From Virgifigura deserti (GTDB taxonomy: Bacteria; Pseudomonadota; Alphaproteobacteria; Dongiales; Dongiaceae): a stretch of 64,000 bases of DNA. The stretch spans positions 1 through 64,000 of the forward strand of contig QOZR01000013.1 of assembly GCA_003576685.1 (NCBI GenBank), read 5' to 3'. A model generated the notes under the pieces. The model was not told the origin of the DNA and searched no databases. It was given only the letters and a program-made list of their open reading frames with translations. The stretch's first letter is position 1; every line of letters begins with the position of its first letter. Below are positions 25,520-34,235 of this stretch, one piece after another. The position numbers were made by a program, and so were the translations under genes.

Positions 25520-27052
25520 CTACTCCGCCGCCTCTCCTCGCGGTTGCGGCGGGCGCCAGCGCAGGACCGGATTGCGCGCGGCGGCGGTTTCATCGAGCCG
25601 CCGGCGCGGCGTGAGCCGGGGCGCCTCCTGGAACGACACGGCATCCCGCGCCTTGGCGCGCAGCGCCAGTGCCCGAACCACCGCGATGAACTGGTCGAGC
25701 GCATCCTTGCTCTCCGTCTCGGTCGGTTCCATCAGCAGCGCGCCATGGACGACGAGCGGGAAGTACATCGTCATCGGATGGAAGCCCTCGTCGATCATCG
25801 CCTTGGCAAAATCTAAGGTGGAGACGCCGGTATCCTTGAGGAACCGGTCGTCGAACAGCACCTCATGCATGCAGGGGCCGTCGAAAGCCGGCGTCAGCTC
25901 GTCACGCAGGCTGGCCATCAGATAGTTGGCGTTCAGCACCGCATCGCTGGAGGCCTGGCGCAGCCCGTCGGCGCCGTGGCTCATCATGTAGGCGAGCGCC
26001 CGGATGAACATGCCCATCTGGCCGTGGAAGCTCTTCAGCCGGCCGAACGCCTTGCCGGTCGCCGCGGGGTCACCGTCCTGCTCGACCAGCCGGAAGCCGT
26101 CGGCTCCGTGGACGACATAGGGCAGCGGCGCGAAGGACGCGAGCGCCTCCGACAGCACCACCGGCCCGCTGCCGGGGCCGCCCCCGCCATGCGGAGTGGA
26201 GAAAGTCTTGTGCAGGTTGATATGCATGCAGTCGACGCCGAGATCGCCGGGCCGGACCCGGCCGACGATCGCGTTGAAGTTCGCGCCGTCGGCGTAGAAG
26301 TACCCGCCCACGCCATGGATTGCCTCGGCGATCTCGAGAATGTCGGTCTCGAACAGGCCGCAGGTGTTGGGATTCGTGATCATGATCCCCGCGACGTCGG
26401 GCCCCAGCGCCTCCTTGAAGGCGGCGAGGTCGACGCGACCGCGCTCGTTCGCGGGGATCGCCTCGACGGCATAACCGCAGGCCGCCGCCGTGGCCGGGTT
26501 GGTGCCGTGCGCCGATTCGGGCACGAGGATGCGCCGCCTCGGATCGCCGCGAGCCTCCAGCGCGGCGCGGATCGCCATGATACCACAGAGTTCGCCATGG
26601 GCACCGGCAGCCGGGGACATCGCCACCGCCGGCATGCCGGTCAGCGTCTTCAGCCAGTGCGCCAGGGTGTCGATCAGCTCCAGCGCGCCCTGCACTGTGC
26701 GGCGCGGCTGCAGCGGATGCAGATCGGCCAGGCCGGGCAGCCGCGCGAGCTTCTCGTTCAGCCGCGGATTATGCTTCATCGTGCAGGAGCCGAGCGGATA
26801 GAGCCCCATATCGATCGCGTAGTTCTTCTGGCTGAGCCGGGTATAGTGCCGCACCACCTGCGGCTCGGAGAGCCCGGGGAGACCGATCGCCCCCTGGCGA
26901 TCAAGCCCGCCGAGCCGGCTCTCGATCTTCGGAGGCTCCGGCAGATCGACGCCGGTGCGGCCGGGCCGGTCCTGCTCGAAGATCAGCGGCTCCTCGATCT
27001 GCAGGCCGCGATTGCCGCTGAAGGTGCCGGTCACGGGATTGCGGTCCATCAC
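25520..27052 (-). CDS. gcvPB: Glycine dehydrogenase (decarboxylating) subunit 2
   Basis: The PLP-binding half of the split P-protein, which decarboxylates glycine and passes aminomethyl to lipoyl-GcvH. The PLP lysine is in MHINLHKTFSTPHGGGGPG, with the typical MSPAAGAHGELCGIMAIRAA and HGTNPATAAACGY. 510 aa, normal length. Its start overlaps the stop of gcvPA by 4 nt, indicating translational coupling that would match subunit amounts. Last gene of gcvT-H-PA-PB. Confidence 0.97.
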   Translation of the reverse strand: MMDRNPVTGTFSGNRGLQIEEPLIFEQDRPGRTGVDLPEPPKIESRLGGLDRQGAIGLPGLSEPQVVRHYTRLSQKNYAIDMGLYPLGSCTMKHNPRLNEKLARLPGLADLHPLQPRRTVQGALELIDTLAHWLKTLTGMPAVAMSPAAGAHGELCGIMAIRAALEARGDPRRRILVPESAHGTNPATAAACGYAVEAIPANERGRVDLAAFKEALGPDVAGIMITNPNTCGLFETDILEIAEAIHGVGGYFYADGANFNAIVGRVRPGDLGVDCMHINLHKTFSTPHGGGGPGSGPVVLSEALASFAPLPYVVHGADGFRLVEQDGDPAATGKAFGRLKSFHGQMGMFIRALAYMMSHGADGLRQASSDAVLNANYLMASLRDELTPAFDGPCMHEVLFDDRFLKDTGVSTLDFAKAMIDEGFHPMTMYFPLVVHGALLMEPTETESKDALDQFIAVVRALALRAKARDAVSFQEAPRLTPRRRLDETAAARNPVLRWRPPQPRGEAAE

Positions 27053-28392
27053 AGAACCTCCTCGAGCGTGCCGGCGAGGGCGTCCATGTCGGCGTCGCTG
27101 TTGGCTTCAGTCGCGGCGACGAGCAGCAGCGGGGCAAGATCGGCCTCGTCCGGATAGAGGCGCGAGACCGGCACGCCGCCGAGAATGCCGCGCTCAGCCA
27201 GCCGATCCACCACCTCGGCCGCGGGGCGCGGCAGCTTGACGGTAAATTCGTTGAAGAAGCTGTCGTTCAGCAGTTCGACCCCCTTGAGCGCGGTAAGGCG
27301 ATCGGCGAGCTGCACCGCCTTGCCATGGTTGAGCGCCGCCAGCCGGGTGAAGCCGGCCTCGCCCAGCAGCGACAGATGGATCGTGAAGGCCAGCGCGCAG
27401 AGGCCGGAATTGGTGCAGATGTTGCTGGTCGCCTTCTCGCGCCGGATATGCTGCTCGCGGGTCGAGAGCGTGAGCACCCAGCCGCGCCGCCCATCGGCGT
27501 CCACCGCCTCGCCGGCAAGGCGGCCCGGCATCTGGCGGACATATTTCTCGCGCGTCGCGAACAGACCGACATACGGCCCGCCGAAGCTGAGTGCATTGCC
27601 GATCGACTGCCCCTCGGCAGTGACGATGTCGGCGCCCATCGCGCCCGGCGGCATCAGCGCGCCGAGCGAGACCACCTCGCCGACTGCGACGACGAGCAGC
27701 GCGCCGGCGGCGTGACAGGCCTCGGCAAGCTTCCGGAGGTCGCGAACATGACCGAAGAAGCTGGGGTTCTGGACGACGACGCAGGCGGTCTTGTCGTCGA
27801 TCAGGCCGATGATATCCTCCGTGCCGCGCGCATCGGGCGGCGCCATCGCAAGCTCGAAACCGAGGAACCGCGCGTGGGTCTGCGTCACCTCGTGGTAGTG
27901 CGGATGCAGGCCGCCGGACAGCACGGCCCGGCTTCGGCGGGTCACGCGGTTCGCCATCATCACCGCCTCGGCCGTCGCCGTCGCGCCGTCATACATCGAG
28001 GCGTTGGCGACATCCATGCCGGTGATCAGCGCGACCTGGGTCTGGAACTCGAACAGATATTGCAGCGTCCCCTGCGACACCTCCGGCTGATAGGGCGTGT
28101 AGGAGGTCAGCAGCTCGCCGCGTTGGATCAGATAGTCGACCGCGGCCGGAACGTGATGCTTGTAGGCGCCGGCGCCGAGAAAGGCGGGAGCGGCGCCGAC
28201 GCCTAGGTTCTTCGCCGCGAGGCCCGCGATCGCGCGTTCGACCTCCATCTCGCCCTGGTGGTTCGGCAGGTCGACAGGGGTCTTGAGATGCGCGCGTTCG
28301 GGCACGTCGCGGAACAGGTCGTCGACCGACGGCGCGCCGATCGTCGCCAGCATGGCGCGGCGGTCGGCGTCGGTCAGGGGCAGGTAGCGCAT
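27049..28392 (-). CDS. gcvPA: Glycine dehydrogenase (decarboxylating) subunit 1
   Basis: The other half of the split P-protein; with gcvPB it forms the decarboxylase tetramer. The 447 aa begin MRYLPLTDADRRAMLATIGAPSVDDLF and include TSYTPYQPEVSQGTLQYLFEFQ and NICTNSGLCALAFTIHL. ATG 28392 is the start: it overlaps the stop of gcvH, and the upstream extension of the frame is low-complexity. Overlaps gcvPB by 4 nt. Confidence 0.97.
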   Translation of the reverse strand: MRYLPLTDADRRAMLATIGAPSVDDLFRDVPERAHLKTPVDLPNHQGEMEVERAIAGLAAKNLGVGAAPAFLGAGAYKHHVPAAVDYLIQRGELLTSYTPYQPEVSQGTLQYLFEFQTQVALITGMDVANASMYDGATATAEAVMMANRVTRRSRAVLSGGLHPHYHEVTQTHARFLGFELAMAPPDARGTEDIIGLIDDKTACVVVQNPSFFGHVRDLRKLAEACHAAGALLVVAVGEVVSLGALMPPGAMGADIVTAEGQSIGNALSFGGPYVGLFATREKYVRQMPGRLAGEAVDADGRRGWVLTLSTREQHIRREKATSNICTNSGLCALAFTIHLSLLGEAGFTRLAALNHGKAVQLADRLTALKGVELLNDSFFNEFTVKLPRPAAEVVDRLAERGILGGVPVSRLYPDEADLAPLLLVAATEANSDADMDALAGTLEEVL

Positions 28393-28769
28393 CAATGCAG
28401 CCCTTCGACGTAGCTCTTGTAGGCGGCCTCGTCCATCAGGCCGTCGAGCTCCCCTGTGTTGGACAGGCGGATCTTGACGAACCAGCCGTCGCCCGCCGCG
28501 TCGCGATTGACCGTGGCCGGGTCGGCGGTCAGCGCCTCGTTCACCTCGACCACCTCGCCGCTGACCGGGGCGTAGATCTCGCTTGCCGCCTTCACCGACT
28601 CGACGACGGCCATCTCCTTGCCTTTCTCGACCTTGCGGCCGACCTCCGGCAGCTCGACATAGACGACGTCGCCAAGCTGCTCCTGGGCGTAGACGGTGAT
28701 TCCCATGGTTCCGACGTCGCCATCGACCCGGATCCACTCATGCTCTTCGGTATAGCGCTCCTTGCTCAT
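28392..28769 (-). CDS. gcvH: Glycine cleavage system H protein
   Basis: Lipoyl carrier shuttling the aminomethyl group between P, T and L proteins. 125 aa; the lipoylated lysine is K60 in VVESVKAASEIYAPVSG, and the ends EEHEWIRVDG and DEAAYKSYVEG are typical. The gene starts 12 nt after gcvT and its stop overlaps the gcvPA start. Confidence 0.97.
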   Translation of the reverse strand: MSKERYTEEHEWIRVDGDVGTMGITVYAQEQLGDVVYVELPEVGRKVEKGKEMAVVESVKAASEIYAPVSGEVVEVNEALTADPATVNRDAAGDGWFVKIRLSNTGELDGLMDEAAYKSYVEGLH

Positions 28770-28781
28770 TGGTCTGTCCTT

Positions 28782-29912
28782 TCAGCCTCGATAATAGTGA
28801 GTTTGCACGAAGGGAAGCGGCGCCACTCTGGCCGGCAGATCCCGGCCGCGGACGGCGAGGCGCAGGGCGGTGCCTTCAGCGGCGGAGCCGCTCTCGACAT
28901 AGCCCATCGCGATCGGGCCGCCGACGCTGGGGCCGAAACTGCCGCTGGTGACTTCGCCGATGCGCCGCCCCGCCTCGTCACGGATTTCGGTATGGGCGCG
29001 GGCCGGTGTCCGGTCCTCGGGCCTGATGCCGACGCGACGGCGCGGCGCGCCTGCACGCAGCTGTTCCAGAATAATTTCCGCGCCCGGAAACCCGCCCTCG
29101 GCACGCCGGCGCTTGCCGATGGTCCAGGCGAGCCCCGCCTCGATCGGCGTCGTCGTCCGGTCGATGTCCTGACCGTAGAGGCAGAGCCCCGCTTCGAGGC
29201 GCAGCGAATCCCGTGCGCCGAGGCCGACCGGCTTCACCTCCGGCTCGGCGAGCAGAAGACGCGCCAAGCGCTCCGCCTCCTTGCCGGCGACCGAGATCTC
29301 GAAGCCGTCCTCCCCGGTATAGCCGGAGCGCGAGACGAAGCAGGCGATGCCGCCGATCAGCAGATCCTCGACGGACATGAAGGGCATGGTTTCCGCCGCC
29401 TTCGCGAAGCGGCCCAGCACCGATGAAGCGGCCGGCCCCTGCAACGCCAGCAAAGCGCGGTCGGCAAGCTCCTGCACCGTGCATCGGTCACCGAGACGGG
29501 TGCGGAGATGCTCGAGGTCCTGTGCCTTGCAGGCGGCGTTGACGACGAGGAACAGATGATCGCCGGCGTTCGTCACCATCAGATCATCGAGAATGCCGCC
29601 GGTCTCGTCGGTGAACAGGGTATAGCGCTGCCGCAGCGGCGCCAGCCCCTGGATGTCGCCGGGCACCAGCGTCTCGAGCGCGGCCGCGGCGTCCGCGAAG
29701 CCGGTTCCGGCGATAATCCGGGCCTGCCCCATATGCGAGACGTCGAACAGCCCGGCCGCGGCCCGTGTCTGCTTATGCTCGGCCAGAATCCCGGCAGGAT
29801 AGCTCACCGGCATGTCATAGCCGGCGAACGGCACCATCTTCGCGCCCAGCTCCTGGTGCAGGACGTAAAGCGGCGTGCGCTTCGAGGGAGTGGTGTCGGT
29901 GTTATTGGTCAA
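28782..29912 (-). CDS. gcvT: Aminomethyltransferase (glycine cleavage T protein)
   Basis: Releases ammonia and moves the one-carbon unit to tetrahydrofolate. 376 aa starting (M)TNNTDTTPSKRTPLYVLHQELG, with MVPFAGYDMPVSY, GLFDVSHMGQ and SRSGYTGEDGFEI, all T-protein signatures. The start is TTG at 29912: GGAGGA (complement of 29918-29923) lies 5 nt upstream, and the frame above it is the riboswitch region. First gene of the gcv operon, controlled by the tandem glycine riboswitch in the leader. Confidence 0.96.
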   Translation of the reverse strand: MTNNTDTTPSKRTPLYVLHQELGAKMVPFAGYDMPVSYPAGILAEHKQTRAAAGLFDVSHMGQARIIAGTGFADAAAALETLVPGDIQGLAPLRQRYTLFTDETGGILDDLMVTNAGDHLFLVVNAACKAQDLEHLRTRLGDRCTVQELADRALLALQGPAASSVLGRFAKAAETMPFMSVEDLLIGGIACFVSRSGYTGEDGFEISVAGKEAERLARLLLAEPEVKPVGLGARDSLRLEAGLCLYGQDIDRTTTPIEAGLAWTIGKRRRAEGGFPGAEIILEQLRAGAPRRRVGIRPEDRTPARAHTEIRDEAGRRIGEVTSGSFGPSVGGPIAMGYVESGSAAEGTALRLAVRGRDLPARVAPLPFVQTHYYRG

Positions 29913-29917
29913 GGCCG

Positions 29918-29960
29918 TCCTCCGACAGGGTTGCGAACTCGTCGGACGCCTCTCGGCGTC
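29918..29960 (-). promoter_or_regulatory. Putative expression platform of the gcv riboswitch
   Basis: Two overlapping hairpins can form in the RNA. One is GACGCC-GAGA-GGCGTC (complement of 29945-29960). The other pairs TCCGAC (complement of 29941-29946) with GTCGGA (complement of 29921-29926), which covers part of the GGAGGA Shine-Dalgarno of gcvT. They share bases at 29945-29946, so they exclude each other. This suggests control at translation initiation; the switch mechanism is inferred. Confidence 0.5.
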
Positions 29961-29967
29961 TCGTGAG

Positions 29968-30198
29968 CCCCCTCTGTCTTCGGAACCTGAAAGATTCACC
30001 GGCCCGGCAGACTGCGCCGGTCGCCCCGGTTTACCTCTTCGGTGAGACGAGCGGCGCCGATCCGACCCGGCCGCCGCGCGCCTGCTTTCCAGAGTGCTTC
30101 CCCCTGCGGTCCTTTTGCCTGAGAGTTTCCGGGGGCGGTTGCTCCTTCGGCGCCGGCGGGACATGGACGATCTGTCCCGGCCGATCTCTCCCACAGGG
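29968..30198 (-). ncRNA. Tandem glycine riboswitch
   Basis: Two glycine aptamers follow each other in the gcvT leader. Aptamer 1 (about 30101-30198): CTGTGGGAGAG, then GCCGAAGGAGCAA, then CTCTCAGGCAAAAGGACCG. Aptamer 2 (about 29968-30097): CACTCTGGAAAG, CACCGAAGAGG, CTTTCAGGTTCCGAAGACAG, closed by CTCTG/CAGAG pairing. These are the conserved blocks of the gcvT RNA family. In other bacteria glycine binding turns the gcv operon on, letting cells break down excess glycine. Confidence 0.92.
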
Positions 30199-30324
30199 GT
30201 CGCTAGCGTGGTATCCCAGCTTCCCCGGACTTGCCCGCCCGGTCAAGCCGGAAAGCCATGATGACAAACAATGCGCCGCGAACAGGAGTCAAGATCGGGC
30301 AACCGGGCAGCTTGGTAACCCGCT

Positions 30325-30852
30325 CTATGAGCCCTGCCGCCGGTTGTACTCGAGCTCCTCGCGGCTCACCTCGAAGCCGACATAGATCACATAGTCGGCC
30401 CCGGTCCGGCCCTCGGCGAGGGGAACGCGCCGTTCCACCTCCTCGATGATGCTGGCCCGCGTGGCGGTGCCGGGGAATTCGATCGCCGTGTCGAAGCCCT
30501 CCCGGCTGAGGACCTGCTGGTCTAGGTCGGCGACCGCGACGAGATAGCCGAAGGCTGCGCGGCGGTCGGTGTCCGCGGGTCCGCGCGCGGCGATAATGCG
30601 AAGTTGAAACGTGACGTCGATGCCCTCATCGTCATAACTGCAGCTGCCGGTCAGCTGGGCAATCTCCGCCTCGAAGGCAATGTCGGTCAGGTCGCGGCCA
30701 GCCCCGGCGAATCGGGTCAGCGAGTCGGCACCATCAAGGGCAACGATCCGGGGACAGGGCGGCGGTGGGGCTGATTCCCCAGTCAAACCGCAACCGGCGA
30801 GGGCCAGAGCCGACAGCAGCACGGCCGGCAGGGAGGAGGAAAGCCGTGTCAC
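30325..30852 (-). CDS. Lipoprotein of unknown function
   Basis: A 175-aa exported lipoprotein. The signal SSSLPAVLLSALALAGCGLTG has the lipobox LAGC. The mature part has PPPPCPRIVALDGADSLTRFAGAGRDLTD, followed by a region rich in beta-strand pattern (DVTFQLRIIAARGP) and DYVIYVGFEVSREELEYNR at the end. I recall similar uncharacterised lipoproteins in other Rhodospirillales but know no function. It lies upstream of, and in the same direction as, the gcv operon, with the riboswitch between. Confidence 0.78.
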   Translation of the reverse strand: MTRLSSSLPAVLLSALALAGCGLTGESAPPPPCPRIVALDGADSLTRFAGAGRDLTDIAFEAEIAQLTGSCSYDDEGIDVTFQLRIIAARGPADTDRRAAFGYLVAVADLDQQVLSREGFDTAIEFPGTATRASIIEEVERRVPLAEGRTGADYVIYVGFEVSREELEYNRRQGS

Positions 30853-31095
30853 GATGCGCTAGCCTCGACCGTGGCACAGGGCGCCTTCCGCGCCGGGATC
30901 GCTCCTGACATCTTCCCCTTCCTTCACGCTGGCGACTGTATTAATTTCCGGGCAGCGTCGTTCCGCCGGATCCCGGCCCGTTGCGCGGGGAACTTTAGAG
31001 AACGACGGATTGCCGCACAAGGCTTAGCCCCAGAGGTTTTGGTTCCCGAGGGCTTGGCCGAGAGGACCTAAGCCGTTCGGATTGGGACAGGAATC

Positions 31096-32040
31096 ATGGA
31101 ACGTCCGCCGCTGACCATCCTGCTGGCGGCGCCGCGTGGATTTTGCGCCGGCGTCGACCGGGCGATCCAGATCGTCGAGAAGGCGCTGGAGACCTATGGC
31201 GCGCCGGTCTATGTCCGGCACGAGATCGTCCATAACCGTTTTGTGGTCGAAAGCCTGGAGGCCAAGGGCGCGGTATTCGTCGACGAGCTGGACGAGGTGC
31301 CCGACGACGCGCCCGTGGTATTCTCCGCCCATGGCGTGCCGAAATCGGTGCCGGAGGAGGCGAAGCGGCGCGCCATGCTGTATCTCGACGCCACCTGCCC
31401 CCTGGTCAGCAAGGTTCATCGCGAGGCCGAGCGCCATCATGCGGCGGGGCGGCACATCATCCTGATCGGCCATGCCGGCCATCCCGAGGTCGTTGGCACC
31501 ATGGGGCAGCTGCCACCCGGCGCGGTCACGCTGGTCGAGACGCGCGCGGAGGCGGAAAGCGTGCAGCCGGCGGATACGCACAATCTCGCCCACATCACAC
31601 AGACGACGCTGTCGGTCGACGACACGGCGGACATCATTACCGTGCTGCAGCGCCGCTTCCCCGAGATCCAGGGGCCGAAGCGGGAAGATATCTGCTACGC
31701 CACCACGAACCGGCAGCAGGCGATCAAGGCTATCGCCGCGCAATGCGATGCAGTCCTGGTTCTGGGCGCGCCCAATTCCTCGAACTCGGTGCGGCTCGTG
31801 GAAGTGGCGAAGAGCGCCGGCTGCCCGCGCGCGCTGCTGGTGCAGCGCGCCGAGGAGATCGACTGGCGCTGGCTCGAAGGCGTCGGCAAGCTCGGCGTCT
31901 CCGCCGGCGCCTCGGCACCGGAAACGCTTGTCGAGGAAGTGATCGCCGCCTGCCGCGAGCGGTTCACGGTCACGATCGAGGAGACCGTGGTCAGCCGTGA
32001 GGACGTCCATTTCAAGCTGCCGCGGGCGCTTAGTGCATAG
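31096..32040 (+). CDS. ispH: 4-hydroxy-3-methylbut-2-enyl diphosphate reductase
   Basis: Last step of the MEP pathway, making IPP and DMAPP with a 4Fe-4S cluster. The three cluster cysteines are C17 (APRGFCAGVDRAI), C101 (DATCPLVSKVH) and C200 (DICYATTNRQQA). GAPNSSNSVRLVEVA and VGVSAGASAPE-type endings match the family (here LGVSAGASAPETLV). 314 aa, normal. First gene of ispH-thrB-rnhA, a set often next to each other in alphaproteobacteria. Confidence 0.97.
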   Translation: MERPPLTILLAAPRGFCAGVDRAIQIVEKALETYGAPVYVRHEIVHNRFVVESLEAKGAVFVDELDEVPDDAPVVFSAHGVPKSVPEEAKRRAMLYLDATCPLVSKVHREAERHHAAGRHIILIGHAGHPEVVGTMGQLPPGAVTLVETRAEAESVQPADTHNLAHITQTTLSVDDTADIITVLQRRFPEIQGPKREDICYATTNRQQAIKAIAAQCDAVLVLGAPNSSNSVRLVEVAKSAGCPRALLVQRAEEIDWRWLEGVGKLGVSAGASAPETLVEEVIAACRERFTVTIEETVVSREDVHFKLPRALSA

Positions 32041-32069
32041 CTTTTTCCTGCACGGGGCCTGAGCGCGCC

Positions 32070-33032
32070 ATGGCTGTCTACACCGAAGTTCCCGACGGCG
32101 AGCTCGAGGCGTTCGTCGCGCAGTACGAGATCGGGCCCGTCATCTCCTGCAAGGGCATCGCCGAAGGCGTCGAGAACAGCAACTTCCTGCTGCGCGCCGG
32201 CGAAGACTCCTACATCCTCACTCTCTACGAGAAGCGGGTGGCGCGGGCGGATCTGCCGTTCTTCCTCGGCCTGATGGAGCATTTGGCCGCCCATGGCATC
32301 GCCTGCCCGACCCCGATCAAGGGCCGCGACGGCGACGCCCTGCGCGAGCTGTGCGGCCGGCCCGCGGCGATCATCAGCTTTCTCGAAGGGATGTGGCCGC
32401 GCCGTCCGACGCCGCGCCACTGCCAGCTTCTGGGCGAGACCCTCGCCCGCATGCATCTGGCCGGCAGCAGCTTCGATGGTGCCCGGCCCAACGACCTGTC
32501 GCTCGCCGGGTGGCGGCGGTTGTTCGCGGCCTGCGCGGACCGCGCCGACGAGGTTCGGCCGGGCCTCGCCGATCAGCTTTCGGCGGAGCTCGAAAAGCTC
32601 GAATCCTGCTGGCCGACGGAGTTGGCGACCGGCGTGATCCATGCCGATCTGTTTCCCGACAACGTCTTCTTCCTCGGTGACCGGCTCTCCGGCCTGATCG
32701 ACTTCTACTTCGCCTGCAACGACTTCTTCGCCTACGACCTGGCGATCTGCCTCAATGCCTGGTGCTTCGAGGCGGACGGCAGCTTCAATACGACCAAGGC
32801 GCGGCTGATGCTGGCGAGCTATCGGAAGGTGCGTCCCTTCCCGGTGAGCGAGCTTGCCGCCCTGCCCATCCTGGCGCGCGGCAGCGCCATCCGGTTCCTG
32901 CTGACCCGACTCTATGACTGGCTGCATCATCCGGTAGGGGCCTTCGTCAAGCCGAAGGATCCGCTCGAATATCTGCACAAGCTGCGCTTCCACACCGAGG
33001 TGCGCGGCCCCGGCGCTTACGGATTGGAATAA
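32070..33032 (+). CDS. thrB: Homoserine kinase (APH-fold type)
   Basis: Phosphorylates homoserine on the way to threonine; thrC, the next enzyme, is at 39.1 kb in another operon. 320 aa of the aminoglycoside-phosphotransferase fold: GVENSNFLL in the ATP lobe, catalytic loop GVIHADLFPDNVFF, and metal-binding IDFYFACNDFFAYDLA. The start MAVYTEVPDGELEAFVAQYE is typical. The stop overlaps the rnhA start by 1 nt. Confidence 0.94.
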   Translation: MAVYTEVPDGELEAFVAQYEIGPVISCKGIAEGVENSNFLLRAGEDSYILTLYEKRVARADLPFFLGLMEHLAAHGIACPTPIKGRDGDALRELCGRPAAIISFLEGMWPRRPTPRHCQLLGETLARMHLAGSSFDGARPNDLSLAGWRRLFAACADRADEVRPGLADQLSAELEKLESCWPTELATGVIHADLFPDNVFFLGDRLSGLIDFYFACNDFFAYDLAICLNAWCFEADGSFNTTKARLMLASYRKVRPFPVSELAALPILARGSAIRFLLTRLYDWLHHPVGAFVKPKDPLEYLHKLRFHTEVRGPGAYGLE

Positions 33033-33490
33033 TGGCGGCGAAATCAGAAGAGGGGCGAGTCGTCGACATCTATACCGACGGTGCCTGCAGTGGAAATCCA
33101 GGGCCCGGCGGCTGGGGCGCGGTACTGCGCTACAACGGCGTCGAACGGGAGCTGAGCGGCGGCGAATCACCGACGACGAACAACCGGATGGAGCTGATGG
33201 CGGCGATCCAGGCGCTCGAGAGCCTGAAGCGACCGGTCACGGTACGCATCCACACCGACAGCATGTATCTGCGTGACGGCATCACGAAATGGCTGCGCGG
33301 CTGGAAAGCCAAGGGCTGGAAGACGGCCGACCGGAAGCCGGTCAAGAATATCGATCTGTGGCAGCGGCTGGAAGCGGCGACCCTGCCGCACCGGATCGAA
33401 TGGCACTGGGTCCGCGGCCATGCCGGACACCCCGAGAACGAGCGCGCCGACGCGCTGGCCCGCGACGGGTTGAAGCGCTTCGGTCGTTAG
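33032..33490 (+). CDS. rnhA: Ribonuclease HI
   Basis: Degrades RNA in RNA/DNA hybrids (R-loops, primers). 152 aa with the DEDD acidic residues in VDIYTDGACSGNPGPGGWG, TNNRMELMAAIQAL, IHTDSMYL and NERADALARDG, and the basic handle KAKGWKTADRKPVKN. Overlaps thrB. Confidence 0.96.
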   Translation: MAAKSEEGRVVDIYTDGACSGNPGPGGWGAVLRYNGVERELSGGESPTTNNRMELMAAIQALESLKRPVTVRIHTDSMYLRDGITKWLRGWKAKGWKTADRKPVKNIDLWQRLEAATLPHRIEWHWVRGHAGHPENERADALARDGLKRFGR

Positions 33491-33604
33491 AGCACGGAGT
33501 CTACTCCTCTTATTGCGGGACGGGACCAAGGGGAGGGGCTTGCGCGCGGACGCGCGCAAATGAATTTTTGGATAACCCCTCACCCTCCCGCTCTGCGGAT
33601 CCCT

Positions 33605-33630
33605 CCCTCTCCCCGCAAACTGGGAGAGGG
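33605..33630. repeat. Palindromic intergenic element
   Basis: CCCTCTCCC (33605-33613) and GGGAGAGGG (33622-33630) form a perfect 9-bp inverted repeat with an 8-nt loop, in a C/T-rich setting between convergent rnhA and peroxiredoxin genes. Similar CCCTCTCCC...GGGAGAGGG units are scattered in many alphaproteobacterial genomes. It may serve as a bidirectional terminator, though there is no T run. Confidence 0.5.
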
Positions 33631-33636
33631 TACAAT

Positions 33637-34119
33637 TCAAAGCGCCTTCATGACCGCCTCGGCGCTCGACACCTCGAAGGCGCCGGGGGCTTCAACATTG
33701 AGCGTCTTCACCACGCCGTCGTCGACGACCATGGCATAGCGCTGCGAGCGCTCGCCCATGCCGTAGCCGGTGCCGTCCATGGTGAGGCCGACCGCCCGCG
33801 AGAATTCGCCATTGCCGTCGGCCAGCATCATCACCTTGTCCTCGACCTTCTGGTCCTTGCCCCAGGCGTTCATGACAAAGGCATCATTGACCGACAGGCA
33901 GGCGATCGCGTCGACGCCCTTCGCCTTGAGCGCGTCCGCGTTCTGGACGAATCCCGGCAGATGCTTTGCCGAGCAGGTCGGCGTGAAGGCACCGGGCAGC
34001 GCGAACAGCACCACCTTCTTCCCCTTGAACAGCTCGTCGGTGGTGACCGCCTTCATATTGCCGTCCTGCATCGCCTTCAGGGTGACCGAGGGGATCTTGT
34101 CGCCGACCTTGATCGTCAT
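33637..34119 (-). CDS. Peroxiredoxin (Prx5/AhpC-TSA type)
   Basis: Thiol peroxidase reducing hydrogen peroxide and organic peroxides. 160 aa; the peroxidatic Cys is in VLFALPGAFTPTCSAKHLPGF, and LSVNDAFVMNAWGKDQ is the typical Prx5 segment. No second conserved resolving Cys is evident (a Cys in IACLSVND is the usual buried one), so it is probably glutaredoxin- or glutathione-linked. That fits gshA at 57.3 kb. Confidence 0.92.
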   Translation of the reverse strand: MTIKVGDKIPSVTLKAMQDGNMKAVTTDELFKGKKVVLFALPGAFTPTCSAKHLPGFVQNADALKAKGVDAIACLSVNDAFVMNAWGKDQKVEDKVMMLADGNGEFSRAVGLTMDGTGYGMGERSQRYAMVVDDGVVKTLNVEAPGAFEVSSAEAVMKAL

Positions 34120-34235
34120 GACTGCGTCCTTTCGTTTTTAAGAACTTTGAGAACCGGAACATCGAGGCCTTGGCTGGCCGCTTCCGAAACATAGGCATGC
34201 CGCGACTTCTGTCCAGAGTCAGAATCCGATCGGCG

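Noticed and set aside
30871..31071. 66-codon frame before ispH
   Set aside because: No ribosome binding site, no recognisable features, and composition unlike neighbouring proteins.
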